Source of the DNA: Lachnospiraceae bacterium
Lineage (GTDB): Bacteria; Bacillota; Clostridia; Lachnospirales; Lachnospiraceae
Direction of reading: 5' to 3'
Length of the DNA stretch: 39,026 nt
Assembly (NCBI GenBank): GCA_028692975.1
Contig: JAQUWF010000021.1
Span: 1 to 39,026, forward strand
Positions 32,501-39,026 of this stretch are shown here, in pieces (position 1 is the first letter of the stretch; every line of letters begins with the position of its first letter). A model generated the notes under the pieces. The model saw only the letters and a list, made by a program, of their open reading frames with translations. It did not search any database and was not told the DNA's origin. Position numbers and translations under genes: made by a program.

Positions 32501-33920
32501 TCCATACATCTATTACACGCTAAGCGAAACTGCAAATGAAGATGGCACAACAACACTTGTATGGAAGATTAAAAATATGCCGCTGGGGTATGCCGTGCCG
32601 ACAATCCATTACGGAACGCAAATCGGCACACCGGAAAACGGCATTACAGATGTAAAAAACGGCGATGCGTTAATAAACAAGGTAAGCATTCAATCCGCTG
32701 TACTTCCGACTGTCAACACGGACGAATCCAGAGTCAGCGTTTATAAGGTTTCAGGTGGAATTATCAGCAAAAAGGCGGATAAAGAAACGCTAACCTCCAT
32801 CGAGGATCCTATTGGATATACCATAGAATTTTCCAACAACTCAACAGAAACAGGACAATCAGAACGCGATGATATGTATGTCGCTGATGTGTTCCCCTAT
32901 TCTGGCGACTCAAACAATTCAAGCGATCCGGGAGATTATGTGCTTGAAAAGGTTAGTTTGTCCGGGCGAATAAAGCAAAAAAATAGCAGTTCGGATTTGA
33001 AACTCTATTATTCTACTGCTCCGGGTGCGCAAGTTGATGCATTTCTGAAGGGATATTTGAGTTATAGGACCATAGATTTTCCCACTTCGATTTGGGAAAC
33101 TCCTGTCACCATGGAGGTTGATCCAGTTACCGGACGAATCGATGATACAAATATCAAAACAGCTCTTGAAGGAAAAAAGGTTACCGCCATTGTTTTTGTA
33201 GGAACGGGTATTGCAAGAAACAGTACCTTTGCAGTCCATTACGGATTGGCCTATAACAGCGAGGCTGCAAAAGCGGAAGCCATTGCCGATATGCACCTCA
33301 GTAATACCGCAACCCTTCAGGTGGGAGGAAATGTGGATCAACAGGCAGCATCTACAGCTACGATTATCGGCGGCGTTCCGTTCCAATTTACAAAAGTTGA
33401 TGGCAGTGGAAATCCCTTAAAGGGAGCAGAATTCAAACTGTACAAACTGATCTGCACGGATACTTCTCACAACCATGATGCAAATGTCTCCGATTCAATT
33501 CGTGATGGTTGCTACACAGCCATGCAGGAAAACGGCGAGGATAAGATTTTTGGCAGCAGCGAGAATGGTATCGTTGATTTTGACTTGCTTCAAAACGGAA
33601 CATATATCTTGGCTGAGGTTAAAGCTCCAACAGGATGTGAACTTCCGACCGGGCAATGGAAACTCGTGATTGACGGTTCTGCAGTGAATAGGGTTACTAT
33701 TACAGCAATCGGTACGGTTCCGGCATTCTATCGGGGTGCCCAGGGCGCATACTACTTGCCGAATTATCCCAAGACGGTTTTGCCATCTTCCGGTGGTATG
33801 GGTACAATCCTGTTTACAGCGGGCGGCGTTATTTTAATCGGTGCGGCAATCCTTATATTGGTTCTTACCAGTAAAAAGAGACGAAAACCAAAGGATGAAA
33901 TGAATAATCAAAGGTATTAA
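29556..33920 (+). CDS. Large LPxTG-type pilus adhesin/tip protein with Cys/His repeats
   Basis: This 1454-residue secreted, cell-wall-linked protein has a signal peptide (LVALVLCAVMLLGMIPGGLAMDAHA). Five Cys/His repeats of the form H-x-H-[ST]-x-x-CY follow (about residues 38-135; HEHTDECY, HTHTEECY, HAHSEECY, HSHTDIC, HTHSADCY), which could bind metal or form disulphides. A long beta-rich body and one C-terminal Cna-B/SpaA-like domain come next (FTKVDGSGNPLKGAEFKLYK with Lys, and E-box YILAEVKAPTGC). The sorting signal is LPSSGG, followed by FTAGGVILIGAAILILVL and a basic tail. It is the first gene of a pilin-sortase operon behind AAGGAG. Its size suggests the tip adhesin. Expression should depend on the upstream invertible promoter. 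Confidence 0.88.
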   Translation: MKNRTHNKFHSLVALVLCAVMLLGMIPGGLAMDAHAAGCTHEHTDECYTQELTCGKDEHTHTEECYVQSLSCETEEHAHSEECYDENGVLVCGKEEHSHTDICSTSTLICGLEEHTHSADCYTMTLNCPHVCDVSCFAVENSAKASAAITLKNFKITEWRSGTWDQDKNDYAGNDSNTANNRVLSLDNIVYITSYSVETASGYGTATGGTYYFEAVLPCSSDIATWNTSGMSWLDHPTVTTNEKGHQILSGGLNLENAQSAPRVGSLEWLIHVNSTTNAEKVPAPTFTMWVDAEEKPENAASVPGKDMYVSAKANYNAQIKYEGQEGSGNRKWSLALQLKSSALEKGMLGTSIPNGTLAFDVELDQNQQLVGYKLNNQTDTGTNIPAADYGKLAPFDDGSATQEQNFNTVYDGGTVTMKQKGTRVQVKFTGITVPEQFYADYVTHNAGKTNKYQGVDYNEDTYNFAAAYFTCTNAATPSAGQTVTATATISDSTISGLNKGEALTDTYESDNTASYIYTTPVLSPPGGSTGPWQGNCVGKVDVNSGDVGQYSDDGQIQLNIGDRFRYKIETSYAQAYGNGFGTESLGLPVSDRAFVKFSGKAFEVVDDSSYTEYSISSVCLYNPGTGYVNAEDEKKVTESNVRLKYVTLKTGSDWKSEEVMLNTRYSTSQFNVYHSVAALKRSGEVCVGFLLDTTYPSYTYDNAYHETAYELPVLQVRDTAILDSDGEFLDSSRVNDRVYAQVVDLTDIKIRPTKGASAIGSIDYDADRLSSTFLDNPGAGYTDENGSGIFQVNVTGPYGLANRLIGYRKTIYKTNAQETVLAEHQGNERIHNSVAGSLSGSSIKINTYTTYVNKQIAQRTDDDAELNAFMVDRGQRRADFLINAGTNCDADVQVTDTLTITDTIPADLYPLDSTITGTTAAAIERRWGIAYGGIAMQDPTTNGGVGVTWENENTTNTVSSKMNGTGQWKKMVADTKNWLSVPYIYYTLSETANEDGTTTLVWKIKNMPLGYAVPTIHYGTQIGTPENGITDVKNGDALINKVSIQSAVLPTVNTDESRVSVYKVSGGIISKKADKETLTSIEDPIGYTIEFSNNSTETGQSERDDMYVADVFPYSGDSNNSSDPGDYVLEKVSLSGRIKQKNSSSDLKLYYSTAPGAQVDAFLKGYLSYRTIDFPTSIWETPVTMEVDPVTGRIDDTNIKTALEGKKVTAIVFVGTGIARNSTFAVHYGLAYNSEAAKAEAIADMHLSNTATLQVGGNVDQQAASTATIIGGVPFQFTKVDGSGNPLKGAEFKLYKLICTDTSHNHDANVSDSIRDGCYTAMQENGEDKIFGSSENGIVDFDLLQNGTYILAEVKAPTGCELPTGQWKLVIDGSAVNRVTITAIGTVPAFYRGAQGAYYLPNYPKTVLPSSGGMGTILFTAGGVILIGAAILILVLTSKKRRKPKDEMNNQRY

Positions 33921-34005
33921 CTGTGAAATATTTTGTAATCGCAGAGATACATAAATGTGGGTAGACAAAAAAATAAGTCTTAAAATTTGAAAGGAGCATT
34001 ATCAC

Positions 34006-35598
34006 ATGAAAAAGAACTTTAGTAAACTTGGAGCCATGTTGATCGCTGTCTTTATGCTCGTCAGCATGTTCTCCACAACCGCTTTTGCAGCGGTTACCTC
34101 TCTTCCTGACAACGAAACTGAGCGTGTGCTCAATCTCTACAAGTATTCGCCTACGACAAGCGCAGGTGATCACGGCGACGGTACTGTGGATGAAGGGGCA
34201 GCTACCGGCAGAATTCCACTGGAAAATGTAGAATTTGAAATCTACAAGGTTCCGGTAAAGCAGGCTACTTCGGCAACTCCGACTGATGCGGAAATTACTG
34301 CAATCAAAAAGGAAACAAATCTTGTAACAACAATCAAAACAGATGCAGCCGGGCTTGCAACACATAACTTCGGCAAGGGTAATGCTAACGATGGTATTTA
34401 TCTGATCGTGGAAAAAGACAATCCTGCTGTTTCCACGAAAGCGGATCCTTTCTATCTGAATATGCCGCTTACAAATCCTACTGAGGATGCATGGATGTAT
34501 ACCGTTACCGTGTATCCGAAAAATGATGTCCCTGATGGGCCTACTCCGGATAAGGATGTAACATCGGTTGGAAACAAAGTAGATACTGCGGATATCGGCG
34601 ATATTGTAACATGGATTATCCGCGGCGATATTCCTGCAGACCTATACCGTACTGTTGTGAATCCGGAATATGACGCCAATGTTCAAGGCTCAAGTCCCAC
34701 ATTGGAGGTTTATGCAAAGAATTACTCCTTCACCGATGATCTTGATACCCGTTTGGATTATAAGGGCAATGTCATTGTAAAACTGTATGACAAAGCAGGA
34801 ACAGAGACAACGCTTGATTCTGACTATTATTCAACTTCCGACACTACGGCTGTAGTTGAGAATGCAGGTGGGACGCTGAAGGTGTCGCTTACCAATTCCG
34901 GCATGAAATACATTATGCAGAATCTGGGCACAGGTACTGAAACACCCGAAATTCGTGTGTACTTTGACACTGCGATCAATGACACTGCACAGGTAGCGAC
35001 CGAAATTGAAAATAATGTAACGCTTGATTACACCAATTCATCCGGCAATAAATATGAGCCGACCGAGCCGGAGGAAAAACCCCATGTACATACAGGCGGT
35101 CTTCTTATTGATAAATATGACAGCAAGACTTCCGCTAAACTTGCTGGTGCAGAATTCATGATTGCCCGTGATGCGACGCAGGCTGAAATTGATGCCGGAA
35201 CCGGCGTGGAAACAATTAAGGTTGGTGGCGTGGACAAGAGAGTCGTGTTCATTGATTTCTACGACACAGATGCCATTGAGGGAGAGCGTGTAACGAAGGT
35301 AACGACGGATAAGAATGGAAAAGCTGTTCTTAATGGTCTTGCATATGGCAGTTATTATCTTGTTGAAACAAAGGCACCGGACGGGTATAATTTGCTTTCC
35401 GCACCGATTACAGTTACCGTCAATGATACAAGTCATTTAACAGCCAATGCAATAAAGGTGGAAAACTCTTCTAAATTTGAACTCCCCGTGACCGGCGGTG
35501 AAGGTACGCTATTGTTCACCATGGGCGGCGTGTTACTGATCGGTATGGCATGTATTCTGCTTGTCCTCACCAGGAAGAAAAGAGCCAATGCAAAATAA
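34006..35598 (+). CDS. Major pilin, SpaA/FimA-type isopeptide-forming subunit
   Basis: This 530-residue Gram-positive backbone pilin has a signal peptide (LGAMLIAVFMLVSMFSTTAFA). The pilin motif is TVTVYPKN, with K172 as the likely polymerisation lysine. A D2-type fimbrial domain follows, and a C-terminal Cna-B domain has GGLLIDKYDSKTSAKLAGAEF and E-box YYLVETKAPDGY. The sorting signal is LPVTGG, followed by a hydrophobic helix and RKKRANAK. Subunits are linked by the class C sortases encoded next. GAAAGGAG lies 8-9 nt before ATG 34006, 85 nt after the adhesin gene. Confidence 0.93.
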   Translation: MKKNFSKLGAMLIAVFMLVSMFSTTAFAAVTSLPDNETERVLNLYKYSPTTSAGDHGDGTVDEGAATGRIPLENVEFEIYKVPVKQATSATPTDAEITAIKKETNLVTTIKTDAAGLATHNFGKGNANDGIYLIVEKDNPAVSTKADPFYLNMPLTNPTEDAWMYTVTVYPKNDVPDGPTPDKDVTSVGNKVDTADIGDIVTWIIRGDIPADLYRTVVNPEYDANVQGSSPTLEVYAKNYSFTDDLDTRLDYKGNVIVKLYDKAGTETTLDSDYYSTSDTTAVVENAGGTLKVSLTNSGMKYIMQNLGTGTETPEIRVYFDTAINDTAQVATEIENNVTLDYTNSSGNKYEPTEPEEKPHVHTGGLLIDKYDSKTSAKLAGAEFMIARDATQAEIDAGTGVETIKVGGVDKRVVFIDFYDTDAIEGERVTKVTTDKNGKAVLNGLAYGSYYLVETKAPDGYNLLSAPITVTVNDTSHLTANAIKVENSSKFELPVTGGEGTLLFTMGGVLLIGMACILLVLTRKKRANAK

Positions 35599-35700
35599 TC
35601 GTTGAGGCGAAAATAAGTTACTCTGCAACGGGCGGGGATGGAAGCAATCCGTCCCCGCCCTTCCTATTCAGCAGAAAAAGCACATAGACAGGAGTGTTTT

Positions 35701-36537
35701 ATGAAACGAGCCATTATCATTCTCATTATCCTTATAGCCGGAATCGGGTTGCTATCCTACCCGTTTATCAGCAACTACCTCACAGAGCTTAATGGCTCGG
35801 ATGCTATTCAAGAGTTTAATGCGCAGTTTGAACAGCAGGAGGATGCAGATACAGCCGTCCAGCGAACTCTGGCAGAGGAATATAATGCCAGTCTTACAGG
35901 GCAATCCATAAAAGACCCATTTGTGTCGGACAGCGGAATCGTTCAGCCGGATAATTATGATGAAATACTTGATTATGCAAACCATATGATGGGCTATATC
36001 GAAATTCCTAAAATTAATATTTACCTGCCGATTTACCACGGCGTGGCAGATGATGTGCTGAACAAAGGTGTCGGCCATATGAGCCAGACCGCCTTCCCTA
36101 TCGGCGGTGAGGGCAATCATGCTGTTCTGACCGGGCATTCGGCACTGCCTGAGGCCAAGCTGTTTACAGACTTGACCGAACTTACCGAGGGCGACACCTT
36201 CTATATCCACATTCTTAATGAAACGCTTGCCTATCAGGTGGACAACATTACCATTGTAGAGCCGGAAAACACCGAGAACTTGCACCCTGTCGCCGGAGAG
36301 GATTATGTGACGCTCATTACCTGTACGCCATATGCGGTTAACAGCCACCGGCTGCTGGTGCGTGGAATGCGTATTCCCTACACAGAGGAACAGCATCAGG
36401 AGGAAATCAAAAACGGTGGCATGATCTTTGCCAAGGTAGACACACATGCTGTTTTTGTCGGAGTGGTTGTGGCTGGTATCATGCTGGTGATTATCGTATT
36501 GGTAATTATCCGCAGGCGCAGAAACAATAAAAATTAG
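35701..36537 (+). CDS. Class C sortase 1
   Basis: This 278-residue membrane transpeptidase has an N-terminal hydrophobic segment (IIILIILIAGIGLLSYPFI) and catalytic H146 (VLTGHSALP), C208 (VTLITCTPYAVNSHR) and R217. A second C-terminal transmembrane helix (VFVGVVVAGIMLVIIVLVII) with a basic tail is typical of class C pilin polymerases. ATG 35701 is 7 nt after AGGAG; an upstream start at 35638 would add 21 residues and has no ribosome site. It should polymerise the major pilin and/or join the adhesin. Confidence 0.93.
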   Translation: MKRAIIILIILIAGIGLLSYPFISNYLTELNGSDAIQEFNAQFEQQEDADTAVQRTLAEEYNASLTGQSIKDPFVSDSGIVQPDNYDEILDYANHMMGYIEIPKINIYLPIYHGVADDVLNKGVGHMSQTAFPIGGEGNHAVLTGHSALPEAKLFTDLTELTEGDTFYIHILNETLAYQVDNITIVEPENTENLHPVAGEDYVTLITCTPYAVNSHRLLVRGMRIPYTEEQHQEEIKNGGMIFAKVDTHAVFVGVVVAGIMLVIIVLVIIRRRRNNKN

Positions 36538-36576
36538 GGAGCGCATACCAAGGCGTGGCATACAAGAAGGTAGCCT

Positions 36577-37356
36577 ATGAAAGCAAAAAACAACAAGACG
36601 AAAAGTGGAATACGAGTCGCTGTGCGTGTGCTGGCGTTGCTGCTTCTGCTTGCAGGAATCACGGCGTTGGTCTATCCTTACGCACTTCAATTCCTGTATA
36701 ACCGTCAGGCAGGCGATGATTACAAGCACTTTGTGGAGGAACTTCCCGATATCCCCGCAGCAGAGGAGCAGGTAAAGCAGCCCGTTGATACAGCAGAGGA
36801 TATTCCGTATCTGGAGTTATACCGAAAAATGCAGGCGTACAATAGCGAGCTGTATCTGAACGGACAAGCCGAACTGACCGATCCATGGGCGTATGAGCAG
36901 ACCAGTTTTCAGCTCACCGAGTACGGCTTTGAAGAAAATATCATTGGGTATATCGAAATTCCAAAAATTGATGTGGTGCTGCCCATCTATCTCGGAGCAA
37001 GCAACGCCAACATGAAAAAAGGTGCGGCGCATCTCAGCCAGACCTCGCTCCCCATCGGCGGAAAAAATACCAACAGTGTCATCTGCGCACACCGCGGCTT
37101 TTCCACCGCCACAATGTTTAATCACTTGGTGGATTTGGAAGAAGGCAATGAGGTTATCATTACCAACCTGTGGTATACCATGACCTACCGTGTAACGGAA
37201 ACGACCACGATACAGTCGGACGAGGTAGATAAGCTGATAATACAGGACGGCAAGGAACTGCTGACATTGTTCACTTGCTATTATCAGAGCGGACGCAAAG
37301 ACCGCTTTGTGGTTTACTGTGAACGCCACCTGCCGTCAGACACTTCCTGTGAATAG
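36577..37356 (+). CDS. Class C-like sortase 2
   Basis: This 259-residue sortase has an N-terminal transmembrane helix (VLALLLLLAGITALVYPYA) and catalytic H172 (VICAHRGFS), C234 (LTLFTCYYQSG) and R243 (KDRFVVYCER). It shares the segments EIPKIDVVLPIYLGAS and AAHLSQTSLPIGG with sortase 1 but has no C-terminal transmembrane helix, which leaves it closer to housekeeping-like or accessory class C enzymes. Two sortases with two substrates suggest a division of labour, for example backbone polymerisation versus adhesin addition. A good start follows AAGAAGG. Confidence 0.92.
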   Translation: MKAKNNKTKSGIRVAVRVLALLLLLAGITALVYPYALQFLYNRQAGDDYKHFVEELPDIPAAEEQVKQPVDTAEDIPYLELYRKMQAYNSELYLNGQAELTDPWAYEQTSFQLTEYGFEENIIGYIEIPKIDVVLPIYLGASNANMKKGAAHLSQTSLPIGGKNTNSVICAHRGFSTATMFNHLVDLEEGNEVIITNLWYTMTYRVTETTTIQSDEVDKLIIQDGKELLTLFTCYYQSGRKDRFVVYCERHLPSDTSCE

Positions 37357-37367
37357 TGAAAAAATTG

Positions 37368-37427
37368 GCGCAGCCATAACACGGGTGAACTATGCCCGTA
37401 GTTATGGCTGCGCTTTCCTTTTTTTAT
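37368..37427 (+). terminator. Strong bidirectional terminator after the pilus operon
   Basis: GCGCAGCCATAACACGGG pairs with CCCGT and GTTATGGCTGCGC with one bulge and is followed by TTTCC and seven T. On the minus strand the stem is followed by AATTTTTTC, so it also serves the convergent small gene. Confidence 0.92.
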
Positions 37428-37738
37428 TAGATTACAAGAGCGTCCCGCATCAATGAGGCCTGTTTTTCGCTTGAGGCCAGCAGGCGGAATTTGCGTTTTT
37501 CTACGTAAAAGGTAACGGTAGGTGAAAAAGCAGGAATGCCGCAGCACCCTTTGGTGGGGATGCTTTCTACGGAAACTACGACATTGGAGATAGCATTTCT
37601 GGCAATGTAAGTATTATCCGGCAGATAGACGGCCAGTTTTCCAAAACGATATTGTCCTAGCTTTGTTCCATTCTTTTTGTCTGCCATAACACCTTCTACC
37701 ACAGGTGTACTCTCCGCAGGCATCAGTTTTCCAAACAT
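37427..37738 (-). CDS. Hypothetical protein, 103 residues
   Basis: I do not recognise this protein. It begins MFGKLMPAESTPVVEGVMADK and contains a beta-strand pattern (YRFGKLAVYLPDNTYIARNAI, VVVSVESIPTKGCCGIPAFS, TVTFYVEKRKFRLLAS), with no signal peptide or membrane segment. A small beta-domain, possibly PH-like, is conceivable. GGAGG lies 6 nt before the ATG at 37738, which favours it over GTG 37744. It is the only clear minus-strand gene in the window and is convergent with the pilus operon across a shared terminator. Confidence 0.75.
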   Translation of the reverse strand: MFGKLMPAESTPVVEGVMADKKNGTKLGQYRFGKLAVYLPDNTYIARNAISNVVVSVESIPTKGCCGIPAFSPTVTFYVEKRKFRLLASSEKQASLMRDALVI

Positions 37739-37851
37739 AAGCACCCTCCGTTCTTTTTGATTTTATGGTATCACGGGAAATGGAATTTGTCATGTAATTT
37801 CCATGATTTTTGTGCGATAATAAAAGAATGAAAAACAGGAAGGTGATAGAA

Positions 37852-38073
37852 ATGAAATATAGGGTAATGGATATTATAGAGGAAGACTTTGGCTGTGAGG
37901 GAAGGCCGGAAGGATATGCGCCCATGGATACCGCGGTGCTTGTGGATGCGGAGAATGAAGAAATACGAATTCGGGTCGCAGATACGGAATTGTATGAGAA
38001 AGAAATCAATGTGGGTGATTATGTGAATTTTGAGAAATGCAGTGGAATAGAGAAAATGGAAAAGGAGGGATAA
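37852..38073 (+). CDS. Hypothetical protein, 73 residues
   Basis: This small acidic protein begins MKYRVMDIIEEDFGCEGRPEG and has no recognisable domain. It resembles short beta-barrel or SH3-like proteins (AVLVDAENEEIRIRVADTEL, EINVGDYVNFE). AGGAAGGTG lies 7 nt upstream of ATG 37852; earlier in-frame starts (37810, 37828) lack a site. It lies 4 nt before the deformylase-like gene and is probably co-transcribed with it. Confidence 0.7.
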   Translation: MKYRVMDIIEEDFGCEGRPEGYAPMDTAVLVDAENEEIRIRVADTELYEKEINVGDYVNFEKCSGIEKMEKEG

Positions 38074-38077
38074 ATAA

Positions 38078-38488
38078 ATGATCAGACCAATTATGAAAGA
38101 CGTTTTATTTTTGGGACAGAAATCAGAAATTGCTACAGCAGCAGACATGCAGACTGCACAGGATCTTCTGGATACGCTGCAGGCGAACCGTGAACACTGC
38201 GTGGGCATGGCAGCCAATATGATCGGCGTGAAGAAGCGGGTCATTGTTATCAATATTGGTTTCATGGATATGATTATGTTCAATCCGAGCATCGTCAAGC
38301 GTGCAAAGCCATTTCAAACAGAGGAAGGCTGCCTATCTTTAAGCGGAAGCCGAAAGACAATACGATACGAAGAAATCGAAGTAGACTACCAGGATATAAA
38401 CTTTAAAAAGCAAAAACAAAAATACACCGGCTGGACCGCCCAGATTATCCAGCATGAGTGTGATCATCTGGAAGGAATTATTATTTAA
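38078..38488 (+). CDS. def: Peptide deformylase family protein lacking the motif-1 glutamine
   Basis: This 136-residue Fe/Zn deformylase homologue has metal ligands C85 (EEGCLSLSG) and H126/H130 with catalytic E127 (QHECDHLEG). In motif 1, normally GxGxAAxQ, it reads VGMAANMIG, so the Gln that stabilises the transition state is M48. It is shorter than housekeeping enzymes (about 150-170 residues) and lacks a C-terminal extension. It may be a second, specialised deformylase or an enzyme on other N-formyl substrates. ATG 38078 follows GGAGGG. Confidence 0.82.
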   Translation: MIRPIMKDVLFLGQKSEIATAADMQTAQDLLDTLQANREHCVGMAANMIGVKKRVIVINIGFMDMIMFNPSIVKRAKPFQTEEGCLSLSGSRKTIRYEEIEVDYQDINFKKQKQKYTGWTAQIIQHECDHLEGIII

Positions 38489-38515
38489 GAATAAATGTGC
38501 TTTTTGTGTCGCATA

Positions 38516-38545
38516 TTGACGTGGAAAAAGAGTATGTGTTATACT
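38516..38545 (+). promoter_or_regulatory. Promoter of the urease operon
   Basis: TTGACG (38516-38521) and TATACT (38540-38545) are separated by 18 nt. The expected start is near 38551, exactly at the foot of a terminator hairpin. Confidence 0.6.
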
Positions 38546-38551
38546 ACGAAA

Positions 38552-38594
38552 AGAGAACAAGGACGTTCAAAAGACGCCCTTGTTCTCTTTTTTT
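38552..38594 (+). terminator. Start-proximal terminator in the urease leader
   Basis: The stem AGAGAACAAGG(A)CGT pairs with ACG(C)CCTTGTTCTCT around a short A-rich loop, followed by seven T. It may end the deformylase transcript, but its position at +1 of the urease promoter suggests attenuation. ureA starts 53 nt downstream. Confidence 0.85.
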
Positions 38595-38646
38595 GCTTAT
38601 TGAAAAGTATTATCAATTGCGAAGTGAAAGAAAAAGGAGGAAAAAA

Positions 38647-38949
38647 ATGAGATTAAATCCAAAGGAACAGGAAAAACTCATGCTGCATATGGCGGGGCAG
38701 CTGGCTAAGGAGCGTAAGGACAGAGGGCTGAAACTGAATTACGTGGAGTCCGTGGCTTTTATCAGTTCGGAACTGCTGGAACTGGCGAGGGACGGAAAAG
38801 ACGTGGTAGAGTTGATGGCGCTGGGGAAACAGATTTTGACTAAGGAAGATGTCATGGATGGTGTGGCAGATATGGTGCATGAGGTGCAGGTGGAAGCCAC
38901 ATTCCCGGATGGGACCAAACTGGTGACCGTACATAACCCAATTCAATAG
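38647..38949 (+). CDS. ureA: Urease gamma subunit UreA
   Basis: This 100-residue urease gamma subunit has the usual length: [61 protein letters not shown] and [18 protein letters not shown]. It assembles with UreB and UreC in the cytosol to hydrolyse urea to ammonia and carbamate, a nitrogen source in the gut. AAGGAGG precedes ATG 38647; the upstream in-frame start at 38497 would run through the terminator. It opens a urease operon continuing beyond the window. Confidence 0.96.
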   Translation: MRLNPKEQEKLMLHMAGQLAKERKDRGLKLNYVESVAFISSELLELARDGKDVVELMALGKQILTKEDVMDGVADMVHEVQVEATFPDGTKLVTVHNPIQ

Positions 38950-38959
38950 GAGGATCAAT

Positions 38960-39026
38960 ATGAAAATCGGAGAAATTATGGCAGCCGATAGAGAAATCGA
39001 GCTGAATAAAGGCAAGAAGACAACAA
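38960..39026 (+). CDS. ureB: Urease beta subunit UreB, 5' end only
   Basis: The first 22 codons (MKIGEIMAADREIELNKGKK and on) match the start of UreB and run off the window edge. AGGAGG lies just upstream, 10 nt after the ureA stop. Confidence 0.85.
   Translation, partial: MKIGEIMAADREIELNKGKKTT

Overview
The window looks like a chromosomal segment of a gut Clostridia species, most likely Lachnospiraceae (Blautia-like). This rests on strong AGGAGG ribosome sites, moderate GC, an ABC sugar-type cassette without its own ATPase, LytTR/GHKL and large soluble hybrid kinases, Cys/His-rich LPxTG pilus proteins, and a urease operon. The genus is inference; no rRNA is present.

Layout. 1-300: three tRNA genes (Asn, Glu, Cys). 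429-1934: a Nit2-like amidase and an unknown membrane-anchored protein. 2023-16904: a LacI regulator followed by a 13.5-kb co-directional locus. It holds a solute-binding lipoprotein, two permeases, two ADP-ribosylglycohydrolase-fold paralogues with added C-terminal beta-rich regions, a PfkB-like protein, a nucleoside phosphorylase, a SIS isomerase, a YjbQ protein, a nucleoside hydrolase and a tandem nucleoside deoxyribosyltransferase-like protein. 17371-19302: deoD and deoB. Together these read as an uptake and dismantling pathway for a ribosylated or nucleoside-like compound, feeding ribose 1-phosphate to DeoB. The substrate is unknown. 20015-23644: a 1209-residue soluble hybrid kinase. 23805-27264: a CPBP protease, LytTR regulator, GHKL kinase and DUF3887 lipoprotein. 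27807-27879: tRNA-Ala. 28241-37356: a tyrosine recombinase, an invertible promoter segment, a two-subunit sortase-assembled pilus and two class C sortases. 37427-39026: two small unknown genes, a peptide deformylase homologue and the start of a urease operon (ureA, partial ureB).

Two non-coding systems stand out. (1) Between the recombinase and the pilus operon lie two perfect 24-bp inverted repeats, 249 bp apart. Each is a dyad with an asymmetric 4-bp centre. Between them is an extended -10 promoter that points away from the pilus genes, so the sequenced copy appears to be the OFF state of a phase switch. The left repeat also forms an intrinsic terminator for the leftward transcript. (2) Four long-hairpin elements (about 8836, 19310, 27272 and, on the minus strand, 27720) have unrelated outer arms. 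Two of them (A and B) share a core stem with the same four mismatches and compensatory base-pair changes; the A.A mismatch between two CTAAG strands recurs in all four. This is the signature of a structured RNA or hairpin-DNA family that I do not recognise.

Other repeat structures are a 73-bp tandem array of GGGTAA/TTACCC hairpins before deoD and a 30-bp GC-rich minisatellite before the hybrid kinase.
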